Assembly: GCA_031771865.1 (NCBI GenBank)
Contig: JASISA010000003.1
Span: 558,001 to 622,000, forward strand
Source: Nothophaeocryptopus gaeumannii
Taxonomy: Eukaryota > Ascomycota > Dothideomycetes > Mycosphaerellales > Mycosphaerellaceae
Direction: 5' to 3'
Length of the DNA stretch: 64,000 bases
A model generated the notes under the pieces. The model did no database searches, was not told the DNA's origin, and saw only the letters and a program-made list of their open reading frames with translations. This document shows, piece by piece, positions 53,114 to 62,863 of the stretch. How positions within the stretch are numbered: position 1 is the first letter of the stretch; each line of letters starts with the position of its first letter. Made by a program: the position numbers and the translations under genes.

Positions 53114-55039
53114 ATGTATACAATGACGACATTACTGTCCTTGCTGTTACCACTCGTTCAGATTGGCTCATGCGTACCAGTGAACCTACATACCAAAGCA
53201 GAGTTTGACATCTGGGTAAGAGACATCAACACGCTCAACGCAACGTCCTGGCCGCCCGCTGCAGACGCTGCGAACCTTACCGAGTCATCGAGTTCGACTA
53301 CGAGCACACAAAAAACAGCATTATCAATAAAAGCTGCACAGAATGGCACCGCCTTGGTACACTCGAGCTCTGTGACTGCTGAGACCGGGACTACAACGCC
53401 GCTGCCGAATGGGATATCGTCGAATGTGACCCCTGACGATCCGACTACACCATTCGACCCTACAAATGCATCCAGCTCAGTGTCGTTGGCGACTGGGACT
53501 AGAACAGTTCTTGCATCGGGACTTGATTCCAGCAGCACACCCAGCTCGAATTCAGTGACAACATTGCCGACGAACACGCCATTGCCATCATCTGCGACTT
53601 CCTCCCCGATCCCTGGCAGCAATTCGACAGGACTTTTCGCAAACACCACAGCTCATAGCAACGCGAGTAATACGACGGGGCCTCTTCCATCAGCGACGGG
53701 CATACTTACTAACAACACAGCATCTTGGAGCGGATACGGAAACCGGATCCGACCTGGATTTGTACCCTATCTCGGTGGATCATTCAGGAATATAAGCTCT
53801 CTCGATCCTAATTGGACGAATTCGACTACGGATCCCGCATTGCAAAACGTGACTGTCGGTTCGCCCCCTTCTATCACTGAAGCTCCTGCGAGCGGCGGCC
53901 GCCTTAACATTCAGATCGTCAACAACTTGCCGAGCAGCAACGTGAAGGTGTACATGTCTGGCTTAGACCCCAGCGGAGCATTGGTGATGCTGGGGTCTAG
54001 TGGCCAATGGGTGTACCCTTCGACACTGTCAACGGCACCCATCAAGATTAACCTGCCCGTGGAGATCAGCTTAGGTGCACCAAACTCGACGACCACATTG
54101 ACGACACCTGGATACATCTCGAGCTCTCGAATCTGGGTTGCAGATGGCGGGCTCACATTCTACGTTGTTTCGACGGGAAGCGGGCCTGGACTTGTGGAAC
54201 CGGCCGTTGCTAATAGCAATGACCCAAATTCGCAAGTCAACTACGGTTTCGCCGAACTCACCTGGGAACAAGAGGCTGGTCTGTATGCTGATATTACTGC
54301 TGTCGATTTCGTGGGCTTGCCTCTTGGAATAGAACTCGAAGATACCAGCAACAACAAAGTCTCCGTGCTCGGCACTCCCTCGAACGCTGCACCACGTCTC
54401 TGCAATATGCTCAAACTGAGAGCAAAAGCCGACGGACGACCGTGGGGCCAGCTTTGCGCATACGGCACGAATGGAGATGTCGTCCGAGTCATTGCCCCTA
54501 CCAATGCACAATCTCAGAATCCGACCCTCTTTGCGACTTACTTCAGCCAATACGTCGACCGTGTCTGGAAGAAATACTCGGCCCAAGACCTCATCATCAA
54601 CACGCAAACCACCCCCGGCAACGTCTCCTGCCGTGTCTCCGGCAACGTCCTCAACTGCGCTGGCGACAACCGCTCCTACGCCAAACCCACCTCGCCCGAC
54701 ATCTTCGGCTGCAATACGGGGCCCTTCACCATCCAAAGTAGCGATAACGCAGTGCACCTCGCTATCGTTCCCCGCTTATGCGCAGCGTTCAATCGAGCAA
54801 CGCTACTACTTGAAGGGGGCAATGTGCAGCCTAGTCTGGGTCCACAGAAGTATTATACGAATCCTTCGGCGGGGCCGAGGAATTGGTATAGTAAATTTGT
54901 GCATGACTTGGAAGAGGAGGCGGGGAAGGGGTATGCTTTTCCTTATGATGATGTTGCGCCTAGTGTGGGGGAGGATCAGAGTGGGTTGGTGGCTAGTGTT
55001 AGTCCGAAGGTGCTGAGGGTTATTGTTGGGGGCACTTGA
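53114..55039 (+). CDS. Secreted GH64 beta-1,3-glucanase with Ser/Thr-rich N-terminal region
   Basis: 641 aa, single exon. Signal peptide MYTMTTLLSLLLPLVQIGSCVPV. Residues 25-255 are Ser/Thr/Pro/Asn-rich with many NxS/T sites, likely a heavily glycosylated stalk. The GH64 (thaumatin-like, laminaripentaose-producing) domain covers about 264-641: LNIQIVNNLPSSNVKVYMSG, the WEQEAGLYADITAVDFVGLPLGIELE segment that carries the family's conserved acidic residues, GTPSNAAPRLC, YFSQYVDRVWKKY, CNTGPF, VPRLCAAFNRATLL and the NWYSKFVHDLEEEAGKGYAFPYDDVAP end. It should cut beta-1,3-glucan of fungal or plant walls. The 3' coding end and flank are G/T-rich. Confidence 0.92.
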   Translation: MYTMTTLLSLLLPLVQIGSCVPVNLHTKAEFDIWVRDINTLNATSWPPAADAANLTESSSSTTSTQKTALSIKAAQNGTALVHSSSVTAETGTTTPLPNGISSNVTPDDPTTPFDPTNASSSVSLATGTRTVLASGLDSSSTPSSNSVTTLPTNTPLPSSATSSPIPGSNSTGLFANTTAHSNASNTTGPLPSATGILTNNTASWSGYGNRIRPGFVPYLGGSFRNISSLDPNWTNSTTDPALQNVTVGSPPSITEAPASGGRLNIQIVNNLPSSNVKVYMSGLDPSGALVMLGSSGQWVYPSTLSTAPIKINLPVEISLGAPNSTTTLTTPGYISSSRIWVADGGLTFYVVSTGSGPGLVEPAVANSNDPNSQVNYGFAELTWEQEAGLYADITAVDFVGLPLGIELEDTSNNKVSVLGTPSNAAPRLCNMLKLRAKADGRPWGQLCAYGTNGDVVRVIAPTNAQSQNPTLFATYFSQYVDRVWKKYSAQDLIINTQTTPGNVSCRVSGNVLNCAGDNRSYAKPTSPDIFGCNTGPFTIQSSDNAVHLAIVPRLCAAFNRATLLLEGGNVQPSLGPQKYYTNPSAGPRNWYSKFVHDLEEEAGKGYAFPYDDVAPSVGEDQSGLVASVSPKVLRVIVGGT

Positions 55040-55466
55040 GGGATTGTGTTGGAGGAGGATGTTTTGGGTTTTTGTGTTTGGGAATGAATGTTTGACTGTT
55101 TGTTTATGTGTTGTTTTGGTTTGATTGTGTTGCATTGCATCGGATGGGGGCGGAAGCTTTTGACGACTTCGACTACGACTTGATGCATTTGAGATGGGGC
55201 GAGCATGATGATAACGAGCCGATGGGCTCGGACAACTAGCATGGAGATACCAGATTGATGATCATGAGTGGGCGGCTTTGTGATGGGTGGATACGTTGCG
55301 TTTGATAGAATGGGAATGGAATTTTGCTTTTGTTGTTATGCTCAGACACTCTTGCGGCAACGTTTGCCATTCCAGCTCCAACTTCGCACCATGATGCATG
55401 GAATGCTTTGAAGATACTGAGATGCTTGTATCACGATAACTCGAAGCTCTGTGTTGGTGATTGAAG
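55040..55466. other. Intergenic
   Basis: 3' flank of the GH64 gene, TTTG-rich; nothing recognised. Confidence 0.5.
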
Positions 55467-55961
55467 CTATCGCATGTCATGTATAGTAACAGTGAAGTCG
55501 GAGAAACGATCGAGGATCAGTAGGATCGCCTTCAACCGGTGTAATCGCTCTCCTGTGACATTCTTCGCTATCTCGATCGTGTCCTCGCAACGCAGAGCGC
55601 AGGCAGTTGAAGCCATATCGAAAGACACTCGCAGCAGGAATTGCACGACTATGTTACGTTCCATAGATAAAAGTAAATCTATCCCACTTTCGATTCCGGC
55701 TACCACTACCCCTAAATTCCGAAGGTAAGATTGGGAGAAGCACCACCTTAAGTCTTCATCAGTCTCATGATACATGCATTAGTTCGCTCTGCTTACATTC
55801 TTCAACCATTCGGCTCCAGCTTCGCACCATAGAGCAAGGAGTTTCGTGGCCGGGCTGAAGGTATCTGATGCCGTGCATGCCAAAACGTCACTGCTGTGTC
55901 TTGTTTGTTGAAGAAAGCTGTTCTCACTCCCCATTCTCTGCATTATTTTGCCCAAGTTCAA
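55467..55961 (-). CDS. Possible small two-exon orphan gene
   Basis: Two neighbouring minus-strand frames look coding: 55961-55797 (MNLGKIMQRMGSENSF ... LALWCEAGAEWLKN, ending at a GTAAGC donor) and 55763-55467 (ETDEDLRWCFSQSYLR ... VAGIESGIDLLLSMERN ... HRLKAILLILDRFSDF). The in-phase acceptor at 55764 would give an intron of only 33 bp, shorter than usual for fungi, so the join is doubtful. No family recognised. May be a decayed gene. Confidence 0.35.
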
Positions 55962-56334
55962 ACAGTCGGCGTCGGGACGTCAGTGATGATACTTGGGATC
56001 GCATCGGTGGATGTGGGAGACAGAGCTTAAACCATAGGATGAGGTTGGGAATCGTTCGATTTGCTGCCAAGGTTTTCGTTTTGATTCCGTTCAGACGCTT
56101 CTATTACAATACATGCTTTTCCGGCTACAGATTTGTAGTGGACTGTACAGTGCACTGGGTATGTATGGAGAAACAACTCTTCCTAGTATACGTTTGTAAA
56201 CAAATGTGGCTTCCCAAGCGTCATGGACAGGATGTGAGGACCTCTCAATTCCCATCTCTTCTTTTCGGCCATCAAATAGTCAATCAATTAACCAAACACC
56301 AAGCCATCACCCCTCCATCCTGCCATCCGGACAC
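55962..56334. other. Intergenic
   Basis: No coding signal supported. Confidence 0.45.
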
Positions 56335-57438
56335 TCAAGTACGCGGAACCGGGACATTGGCACGCAGCCGCTGCAGAGCAGCCTGATCCCAGGTCGAGGC
56401 ATTCCGAGCCTCGTGTGGTGCCAGAGCCGCATAGCTCTGGGCAACGATGATGCCTGGAATGGCAGTCGTGGTGTTGTTAGCCATGTACGCAGCACCTTGC
56501 TGCTCAGCCCACTCGATAGCCATAGTGAATGGGCCACGGTCGTTCCCAGTAGGGCGGTTGACCACGCCGTTCACGACATCTCGCAACATTGGGGCAGCAG
56601 TCGCAGGTCGACGACCGGGAGTCCAAGCTGGGTTGGCCTGGGCGAGGTCGTAGAGGGACAGATGAGTCTGTCCGGCTGCTGGCGCTCCGAACGGGTGGGA
56701 ATCCGGATGGTTGGAGTTGAACCACTGGGTTGGAGTCCACGACTGACCAGCTGCGATCGCGTACTTGATCTTGCCTACGTTTAGAAATTGCTGGCGGATA
56801 GCGGCGTCACGCTTGTTGTAGGCGTCGCGAGTGAGAGCACCGCGAGCATGAAGCTGCGCCAAGGCTATGTCGGAGGATCGCCAGTCGTTCTTCAGAAGGC
56901 GGAGAGAGTACTCTGGCCACCCCGACTGGTACGGGAAGAAGGTGCACAACTCGCGGGCACCCATTGGGCAGAGTGGGAGGTCTTGAAGCCTACCCGGTGC
57001 CGTCTTGAAGGCGACATTCCAGTCGCGCTTTCCGTCCGTGCCATTCGGGTTGGCTTTGCCAGATCCGCGCCCCTTACCCTGGTTGGCGGTCGACTTGGAA
57101 TGAGAGGCTGATGTCTTGCCTCTCGCCGCGCCCTTCGCGCCACCCTTCTTGCCACGGCCAGTGCCATCCTCCAGCTCTGGGCCCGCCTCTGACGCCTGAG
57201 TGTAATGTTCTCTGGGCGAGAACAGGTCGGCGGAGTCGTTGAAGAAGACGATGAGCTCCTTCTCTTCGTGATCGGCGACAATAGTGCACTCCACGTCCAT
57301 TTTCATGCAGAATCCAACGCCTGGAAGCTTGAGCACCTGGGCTTCGCTTGACGAGTCGAAAATCACGGAGTAGGTGAGCTTCTGGTGCTGAGCGTCACAG
57401 AAGATCTCAACAGGGGAGGGCGTGGTCGAGGTGGGCAT
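56335..57438 (-). CDS. Orphan 367-aa protein with basic linker
   Basis: Single open frame from the ATG at 57438 (MPTSTTPSPVEIFCDAQ). I do not recognise the family. N-terminal 80 residues look folded (YSVIFDSSSEAQVLKLPG ... ELIVFFNDSADLF). A lysine/glycine/serine-rich linker (GRGKKGGAKGAARGKT, about 95-130) follows. The C-terminal 230 residues contain LCTFFPYQSGWPEYSLRLL, KRDAAIRQQFLNVGKIKYAI and FTMAIEWAEQQGAAYM, suggestive of a globular helical domain. Length, regular codon use and lack of internal stops support a real gene. The linker resembles DNA- or RNA-binding tails. Confidence 0.7.
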   Translation of the reverse strand: MPTSTTPSPVEIFCDAQHQKLTYSVIFDSSSEAQVLKLPGVGFCMKMDVECTIVADHEEKELIVFFNDSADLFSPREHYTQASEAGPELEDGTGRGKKGGAKGAARGKTSASHSKSTANQGKGRGSGKANPNGTDGKRDWNVAFKTAPGRLQDLPLCPMGARELCTFFPYQSGWPEYSLRLLKNDWRSSDIALAQLHARGALTRDAYNKRDAAIRQQFLNVGKIKYAIAAGQSWTPTQWFNSNHPDSHPFGAPAAGQTHLSLYDLAQANPAWTPGRRPATAAPMLRDVVNGVVNRPTGNDRGPFTMAIEWAEQQGAAYMANNTTTAIPGIIVAQSYAALAPHEARNASTWDQAALQRLRANVPVPRT

Positions 57439-58915
57439 GTCAGGCTCAGCTTCAGGTGCAGCGTCTCGAGCGGGAAAGGAAAAGGGGCCTTCGGTGGCGT
57501 GGGAGAAGCCATCGCCCGTTGTGCGATATGGCGCTGATGTGTTTGCTACACCCGCAATGTCAGTATTTTCATGGTGTTGCTGGACAGACTGAAGGGCCTA
57601 CAAAGCACAGATTCGCTGGCGGCGGAGGCCTTGATGGCGAGCTTAGCGGTCGTAGGCTTGAATGAAGCTGCGGCGCAGGTTAGCGCAGACCCCAGACGTT
57701 ATCAGCGATGATGGCGCATGCTTACAGAATGTTGTATGAGCTTGTGTCTTGATGACACTGGGAGCGACAGTGTAATCGCAGGTGCGCTGTCGCTAGAGGA
57801 AATTGAACCTGTGCATCGTGGAAAAGGTCGAGGGTCTGCGCTGGCGCTAGCGTGTTTAGGTCTTGGCAGTTGGATGAATGACTCCAGTCTCACATGTGAA
57901 AGCCATCTCTTGAAGGTCGGGCAGAAGCTTCCGGCCCGGGACTATAATATTTGTGAGAGAGTTATAAGATAATGTGGACTTACAAACAGGTGAGGTAGAG
58001 TAACGTGAGGCCGGCGTGCTATTCATAGGTAGGGACAGAACAAAGGCCAGCCAGAGGCAAAGGATGCTTGGAAGGGGTCTTTCATCAGGGAGCGTTCTTG
58101 CAACGTCCAGATCATGTCGTGATTGTCAGAAGCAAACAAACGATGCAATTGGATACATCTCCGGAAGAAATTGGCGATGACTCGGGTCTAAAGGAGTTCG
58201 ATGCTGCTGATGTCCTCGGCGGTAAGTCGTCATCGTATCTCGAGTGCAGTCGAAGTAATTGCGCTTTTAAAGTAACATCTTGCACTGCAAACCTCCAGGT
58301 GATCTTTGACGATGAGCTCAACCCGGCCGAGACTGAGATACGCAGTCTCACGATGCCACGTTTTCGCAAAAAGCAGTCTCTAGAGCTAGACTTCTGTTCT
58401 CCGCGGACCGTAACATAACCACAATGGCGTAACGAGAGACTCTGCATAGAAACTTCGTGGCTTTTGAGAAAGCTGGAAGGTTAGCCAATTCGACTCGCAA
58501 CCGAGTAGAGATGCCAAGGTAGTGGCCGGAGAGTGAGGATGTCTTTGACGGCAAGTTTAGTTCCCTTCTTCGTCGTCTACGGCGGATTCTGAGGCATTGG
58601 GAGCGCAGATGGTCTCGGTATTCAAATCGGGACCGAGAGAATCGATACAAGGCCCATAGAGAGATGCTCAAGAGCAACGTATTCATGCACAGTGAAAATG
58701 AGGTTGAGAAGTTGCTGACATCTATTTTCACACCCCTAGACCAGGATCTTCGATCAAGCGGGCCGAACCCAGATCAACGAAACGACGAGGGCTGCGGCAA
58801 ATCCTTCCGCTGACGCCAGATGCCACATCGATGGCGCCAACACTGCTTGTTTTGTATGTTTTCATGGCCCAAGCTATCATCAGCATCATGTCCATCGACA
58901 TTGGCTTGATCCATC
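57439..58915. other. Intergenic with possible gene remnant
   Basis: 1.5 kb without a complete gene. 58068-58418 and 58523-58813 on the plus strand read like parts of a coding sequence but cannot be joined in phase by the splice sites I can see (a strong GTAAGT donor lies at about 58222). Confidence 0.4.
58523..58813 (+). pseudogene. Open frame without start, possible last exon
   Basis: 97 codons free of stops and without a start, reading WPESEDVFDGKFSSLLRR, then RILRHWERRWSR and LKSNVFMHSENEVEKLLTS, to a stop at 58813. Charged, helical and protein-like. No acceptor in phase with the frame at 58068 was found, so it may be a remnant or the end of a gene whose earlier exons I missed. Confidence 0.3.
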
Positions 58916-60302
58916 ATGGCTACTGCGCAGGTTGTTCGTCCGGGTCCGCTCGGCCAGCCCGATATTGATTATGCCCCGAACCTCGACAAGTATCTTGCCA
59001 GGGTAGCTCGCCGCAAGGAGACTGAGAAGCTTGCGAATGAGTTACCGGCTGGCTTTCCGAAGCAGCTTGAGTCCCGTCTGGTATGGGATGGCAGCGATAT
59101 TGCTGAGAAGTACAATTGGACGTATGAGCTAGATGCCGCTGAGCTGGAAGAGATTGAGGCTGCTCTACAGTATTTCAAGTGTTTGCCACACTGACTCCAG
59201 CTACTCTAGGAGCTATGCTGACAGGTTTGTAGCTCTCGAGAAGCCGCTGGGCTACATTGACCAGGACACATTCCCATTGCCAGAGCTTCATGCTGCTCTG
59301 CGGCAGATCTCTCACGATGTACATCATGGTCGAGGCTTCAAGGTGCTTCGAGGACTACCATTCTCTACTCACACCCGCGAGGAGAATGTCATCATCTATG
59401 CCGGTGTATCTTCCCACATAGCTTCTGTCAGAGGCCGGCAAGATCATCAGTTTGAGGGCAAGCCGGCAGACGTCGTTCTTGCCCACATCAAGGACATGAG
59501 CTCCATTGTAGATGCGAGCAAGATAGGAGCCCCGGCATACACTACTGACAAGCAGGTCTTCCACACAGACGCTGGAGATGTGATTGCTTTGGCGTGCCTC
59601 TCAGAAGCAGCAGAAGGTGGTCAAAGCAAGCTTTCCAGTTCGTGGACGGTATACAACGAGCTCGCCAGGACCAGACCAGATCTAATTCGAACACTGGCAG
59701 AGCCTTGGGCAGCTGAGAAGTAATCAGGATCTCGGTATTCTGAGTTGTCATCTGCTGACTGGCTTTCACAGCTTCAGTGGGCAAGGACATCAGTTCTCGT
59801 TGCGACCATTGCTTCATTATGCTCCAAAGTCTGACACCAGCGCTGAGCGTATGATTATACAATACGCACGCCGAACATTCACGGGATATTGGGGTCTTCC
59901 CAGATCCGCGAATATCCCTGCTATCACAGAGGCACAAGCCGAGGCATTGGACGCTCTGCATTTCCTGGCAGAGCAGCACGCAGTGTCTCTGGACTTCAGG
60001 CAGGGCGACGTCCAATATGCCAACAATCTCAGTATCTTTCATGCTAGAGATGGCTTTGAAGACACTCCAGAGCAACAGTAAGCGAAAGACTTGAAGTCAA
60101 ATGCAACATTTGCTGACACTACAGGCGCCATCTAATTCGACTTTGGCTGCGCGATCCGGAGAATGCGTGGAAGACTCCCGAGGCGCTCAAGCAGAGATGG
60201 GACCATGTGTATGAAGGTGTCAAGCCCGAAACCTCGGTCTTCCCACTTGAGCCGAGAATCAGATCTGCCAGCGCCGGTAACGTCGAGGAGAAGCTAAAGT
60301 GA
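58916..60302 (+). CDS. TauD/TfdA-family Fe(II)/2-oxoglutarate dioxygenase
   Basis: Four exons, 58916-59178, 59225-59719, 59772-60077, 60125-60302, 413 aa. Non-heme iron oxygenase; relatives act on taurine, sulfonates or other small acids. Motifs: VHHGRGFKVLRGLPF (entry strand), DKQVFHTDAGDVIALACL with the HxD iron ligands, SSWTVYNELARTRPDLI, FTGYWGLPRS, and VQYANNLSIFHARDGFED with the distal histidine, then RHLIRLWLRDPENAW with the arginine that binds 2-oxoglutarate. No signal peptide, so cytosolic. Each junction restores a conserved segment (YFKFVALEKPLGY, WAAENFSGQGHQF, EQQRHLIRLW). It lies 660 bp upstream of a co-oriented methionine-type permease. Confidence 0.93.
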
Positions 60303-60961
60303 TTAGCAGCACACAACACAGATTGGTCAACAAACGAGCGAAGAACGAAACCTTCCAGAGCTCCAGCAGTGCGTAGGACTGAACTGCACATCTCGCCTGG
60401 CACTTCAAATTTCAGTAAGGGGAATCAGAAACTGCGCTCCCATGAGAACAGCCGTGTGTGCACCTCCTTTGCGTCTTCTCGCCCAATATTGCGCAAGCAT
60501 GAAGATGGATCTTGAATGCCGATAAAAGCATTGAATTTGACAGGGTTCAGCGGAAAGTGGCGGTTGCTCCGCAGAACCATTGGAGGAGCATCGTCTATAT
60601 GCATGTCGCTATTCGGTCTACGTGTGGCACTGGCGTGGGATACTGCATGGCCAACGTTGCATTGAACTCGCGTGACGATCTATCAACGTTTCGGGCTTGC
60701 TTATTGTGCTCGTCTTAAATCCAGGATCGCGTGCGATGGTGAAATCGGGCCAAAGCCTTCACCTTGATCCTCTAGGCGGGCGAGCTGCTCCCAGGTTGAG
60801 CTCTGGAGCTTCATGCAACCTTTGAACTGTACCACAGATACCCTATATCACCCATATGCCGCTGACACTCCTAAAAAATTTCGCTTTCGCGTCGACACCC
60901 AGACATTTTGTTGCTGTTCCTGGCTCTGTGCGACAACAGGCCCGACGAGCGTGCCAATACC
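60303..60961. other. Intergenic
   Basis: Promoter region of the permease gene; nothing specific recognised. Confidence 0.5.
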
Positions 60962-62863
60962 ATGTCTGCTCTATTCCGAAATCGATTCAAGCCTGATGAC
61001 GATGGAGCTCAAAGGAAGACCTCGACCGTCCAGTCCGTGACGGCAAGCGGCGATGTGCAAGTCTCGGATGGCAATCTCATGTATGTTGGACAGCAAGGAG
61101 GCAATGATGCGCCTGTCGGATATCAAGAGGCCAGTGGTGCACCGGTCGAGGTACATTCACCGCTTGGCACTGCAGTTGGACCGGTAACCATCGTCTTTCT
61201 CAATTTCAGCAACATGGTTGGAACTGGTATCTTCTCTACTCGTGAGCTGATATTCGCTGTCGATAGTCGTCTTGGAATATGCTAACAATCGTACCAAGCC
61301 TCTTCTGTCCTCAAGGGAACAGGATCCGTCGGCCTTAGCATGATCTTCTGGTTCATCGGTCTTCTCACATCGGTCTCCTCGCTCTCAGTCTACCTGGAAT
61401 ATGCAGCATACTTTCCTTCCCGGTCAGGATCAGAAGTCGCCTATCTGGAGCAAGCATACCCTCGCCCGAAATGGTTCTTCCCAACAACATTCGCCATACA
61501 GACTGTCATTCTATCTTTCAGCAGTGGAAATGCTGTCGTTATGGCGAACTACCTCTTCGAAATGGGACCGTATGATGCCTCGAATTGGGAGACCAAGGAT
61601 TGGCCATCGGGTGCTACACGGCCGCTGTACTTTTGGTCATATTTCATACGAGATACTCATACTTGATCAGTAATGTCATTGGTGCGATCAAGCTGATTAC
61701 GTTGGTCTTCATTGCCATCACGGGGTTGGTCGTTCTTGGAGGGCATACCAGAGTCGAGAACCCCACTGCAAACTTCAAGAATGCGTTCGAGGGAACGGCC
61801 TCGCCTTACGGAGTCACCAATGCCATGTACAAGATCATCTACGCATGTAAGTCTGGACCTGGTCCAAATGTACACGCGACTCACCGAGCGTAACTAATAA
61901 AATCTACCAGACGCCGGCTTTGATAACGCCTTCAATGTCGTCAACGAAGTCCGTAACCCCGTCAAAACAATTCGCAACAATGGCTTCGCCTCCGTCACCG
62001 TCGTTGCAATCCTCTACATCCTCGCCAACGTTGCGTTCTTCGCAGCCATTTCCAAAAATGAAATCATCGAAGGCAAGACGATCGCCGCTGGTCTCCTCTT
62101 CACCAAGGTATTCGGAAACACGGGAGCCGTTCGCGGATTGAACTTCCTGATCGCGCTCTCGTCGTTTGGTAATCTTATTGCTGTGCTGTTGGGCCAAAGT
62201 CGAGTGATGAGGGAGTGTGGAAGGCAGGGAGTACTGCCTTGGACGGCATTCTGGGTGTCCACCAAACCGTTTGGGACGCCAGCCGGACCTTACCTTGTCA
62301 AATGGGCGGTGACGGTTATTATGATTCTGGCGCCGCCCGCAGGAGATGCCTTCAGCTTCATCACGGATCTCCAAATCTACCCTTCCAGCGTCTTCAACTT
62401 GCTCATGGCCGTCGGCATATACATCCTACGCTATCATCGCTCAAAGCTAGGATTACCGAGACCTACCTTCCGAGCCTGGGACTTCGTCCTAGTCTTCAAT
62501 ATCGCCGTTCAACTCTATCTGATCATCATGCCATGGTACCCACCCACCAGCGGCGCCAACGGAGGCGACGTCTCTTTCTGGTACGGGACATACATCGTCG
62601 TCGGCATTGCCATTCTGGTCATCTGCGCTCTTTACTACCTGATCTGGATGATCTGGTGGCCGAAGATCAGGGGGTATAAAGTCAGGCAAGAGCTTTTGCA
62701 GTTGGATGATGGGGTGCAGACGCATGTGTTGGTTAAGGTGCCGAGGGAGGAAGTGGAGGCTTGGGATGCGTTGCATGATGCTAATGGGGCGAGGCTTGAT
62801 GGATCTGGGAGTGAGGATGGGAGGGGGGAGATGGTTAGTGTGCGGGCTGAGACCAAACTTTAG
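60962..62863 (+). pseudogene. MUP-type amino-acid (methionine) permease with one-base frameshift
   Basis: Plasma-membrane amino-acid permease of the LAT/Mup1-Mup3 group. Exons 60962-61241, 61299-61846, 61911-62863; about 594 codons. Family segments: GPVTIVFLNFSNMVGTGIFS, TPSSVLKGTGSVGLSMIFWF, YAAYFPSRSGSEVAYLEQAY, FHTRYSYLISNVIGAIKL, YAYAGFDNAFNVVNEVRNP, LIALSSFGNLIAVLLGQSRV and RECGRQGVLPW. Within exon 2 the reading frame changes at about 61597: upstream reads NWETK, downstream GLAIGCYTAAVLL, and one base is lacking between them. The spliced length is also one base short of a multiple of three. Either a true frameshift in a three-G run or a sequence error; the rest of the gene is intact. Confidence 0.88.
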
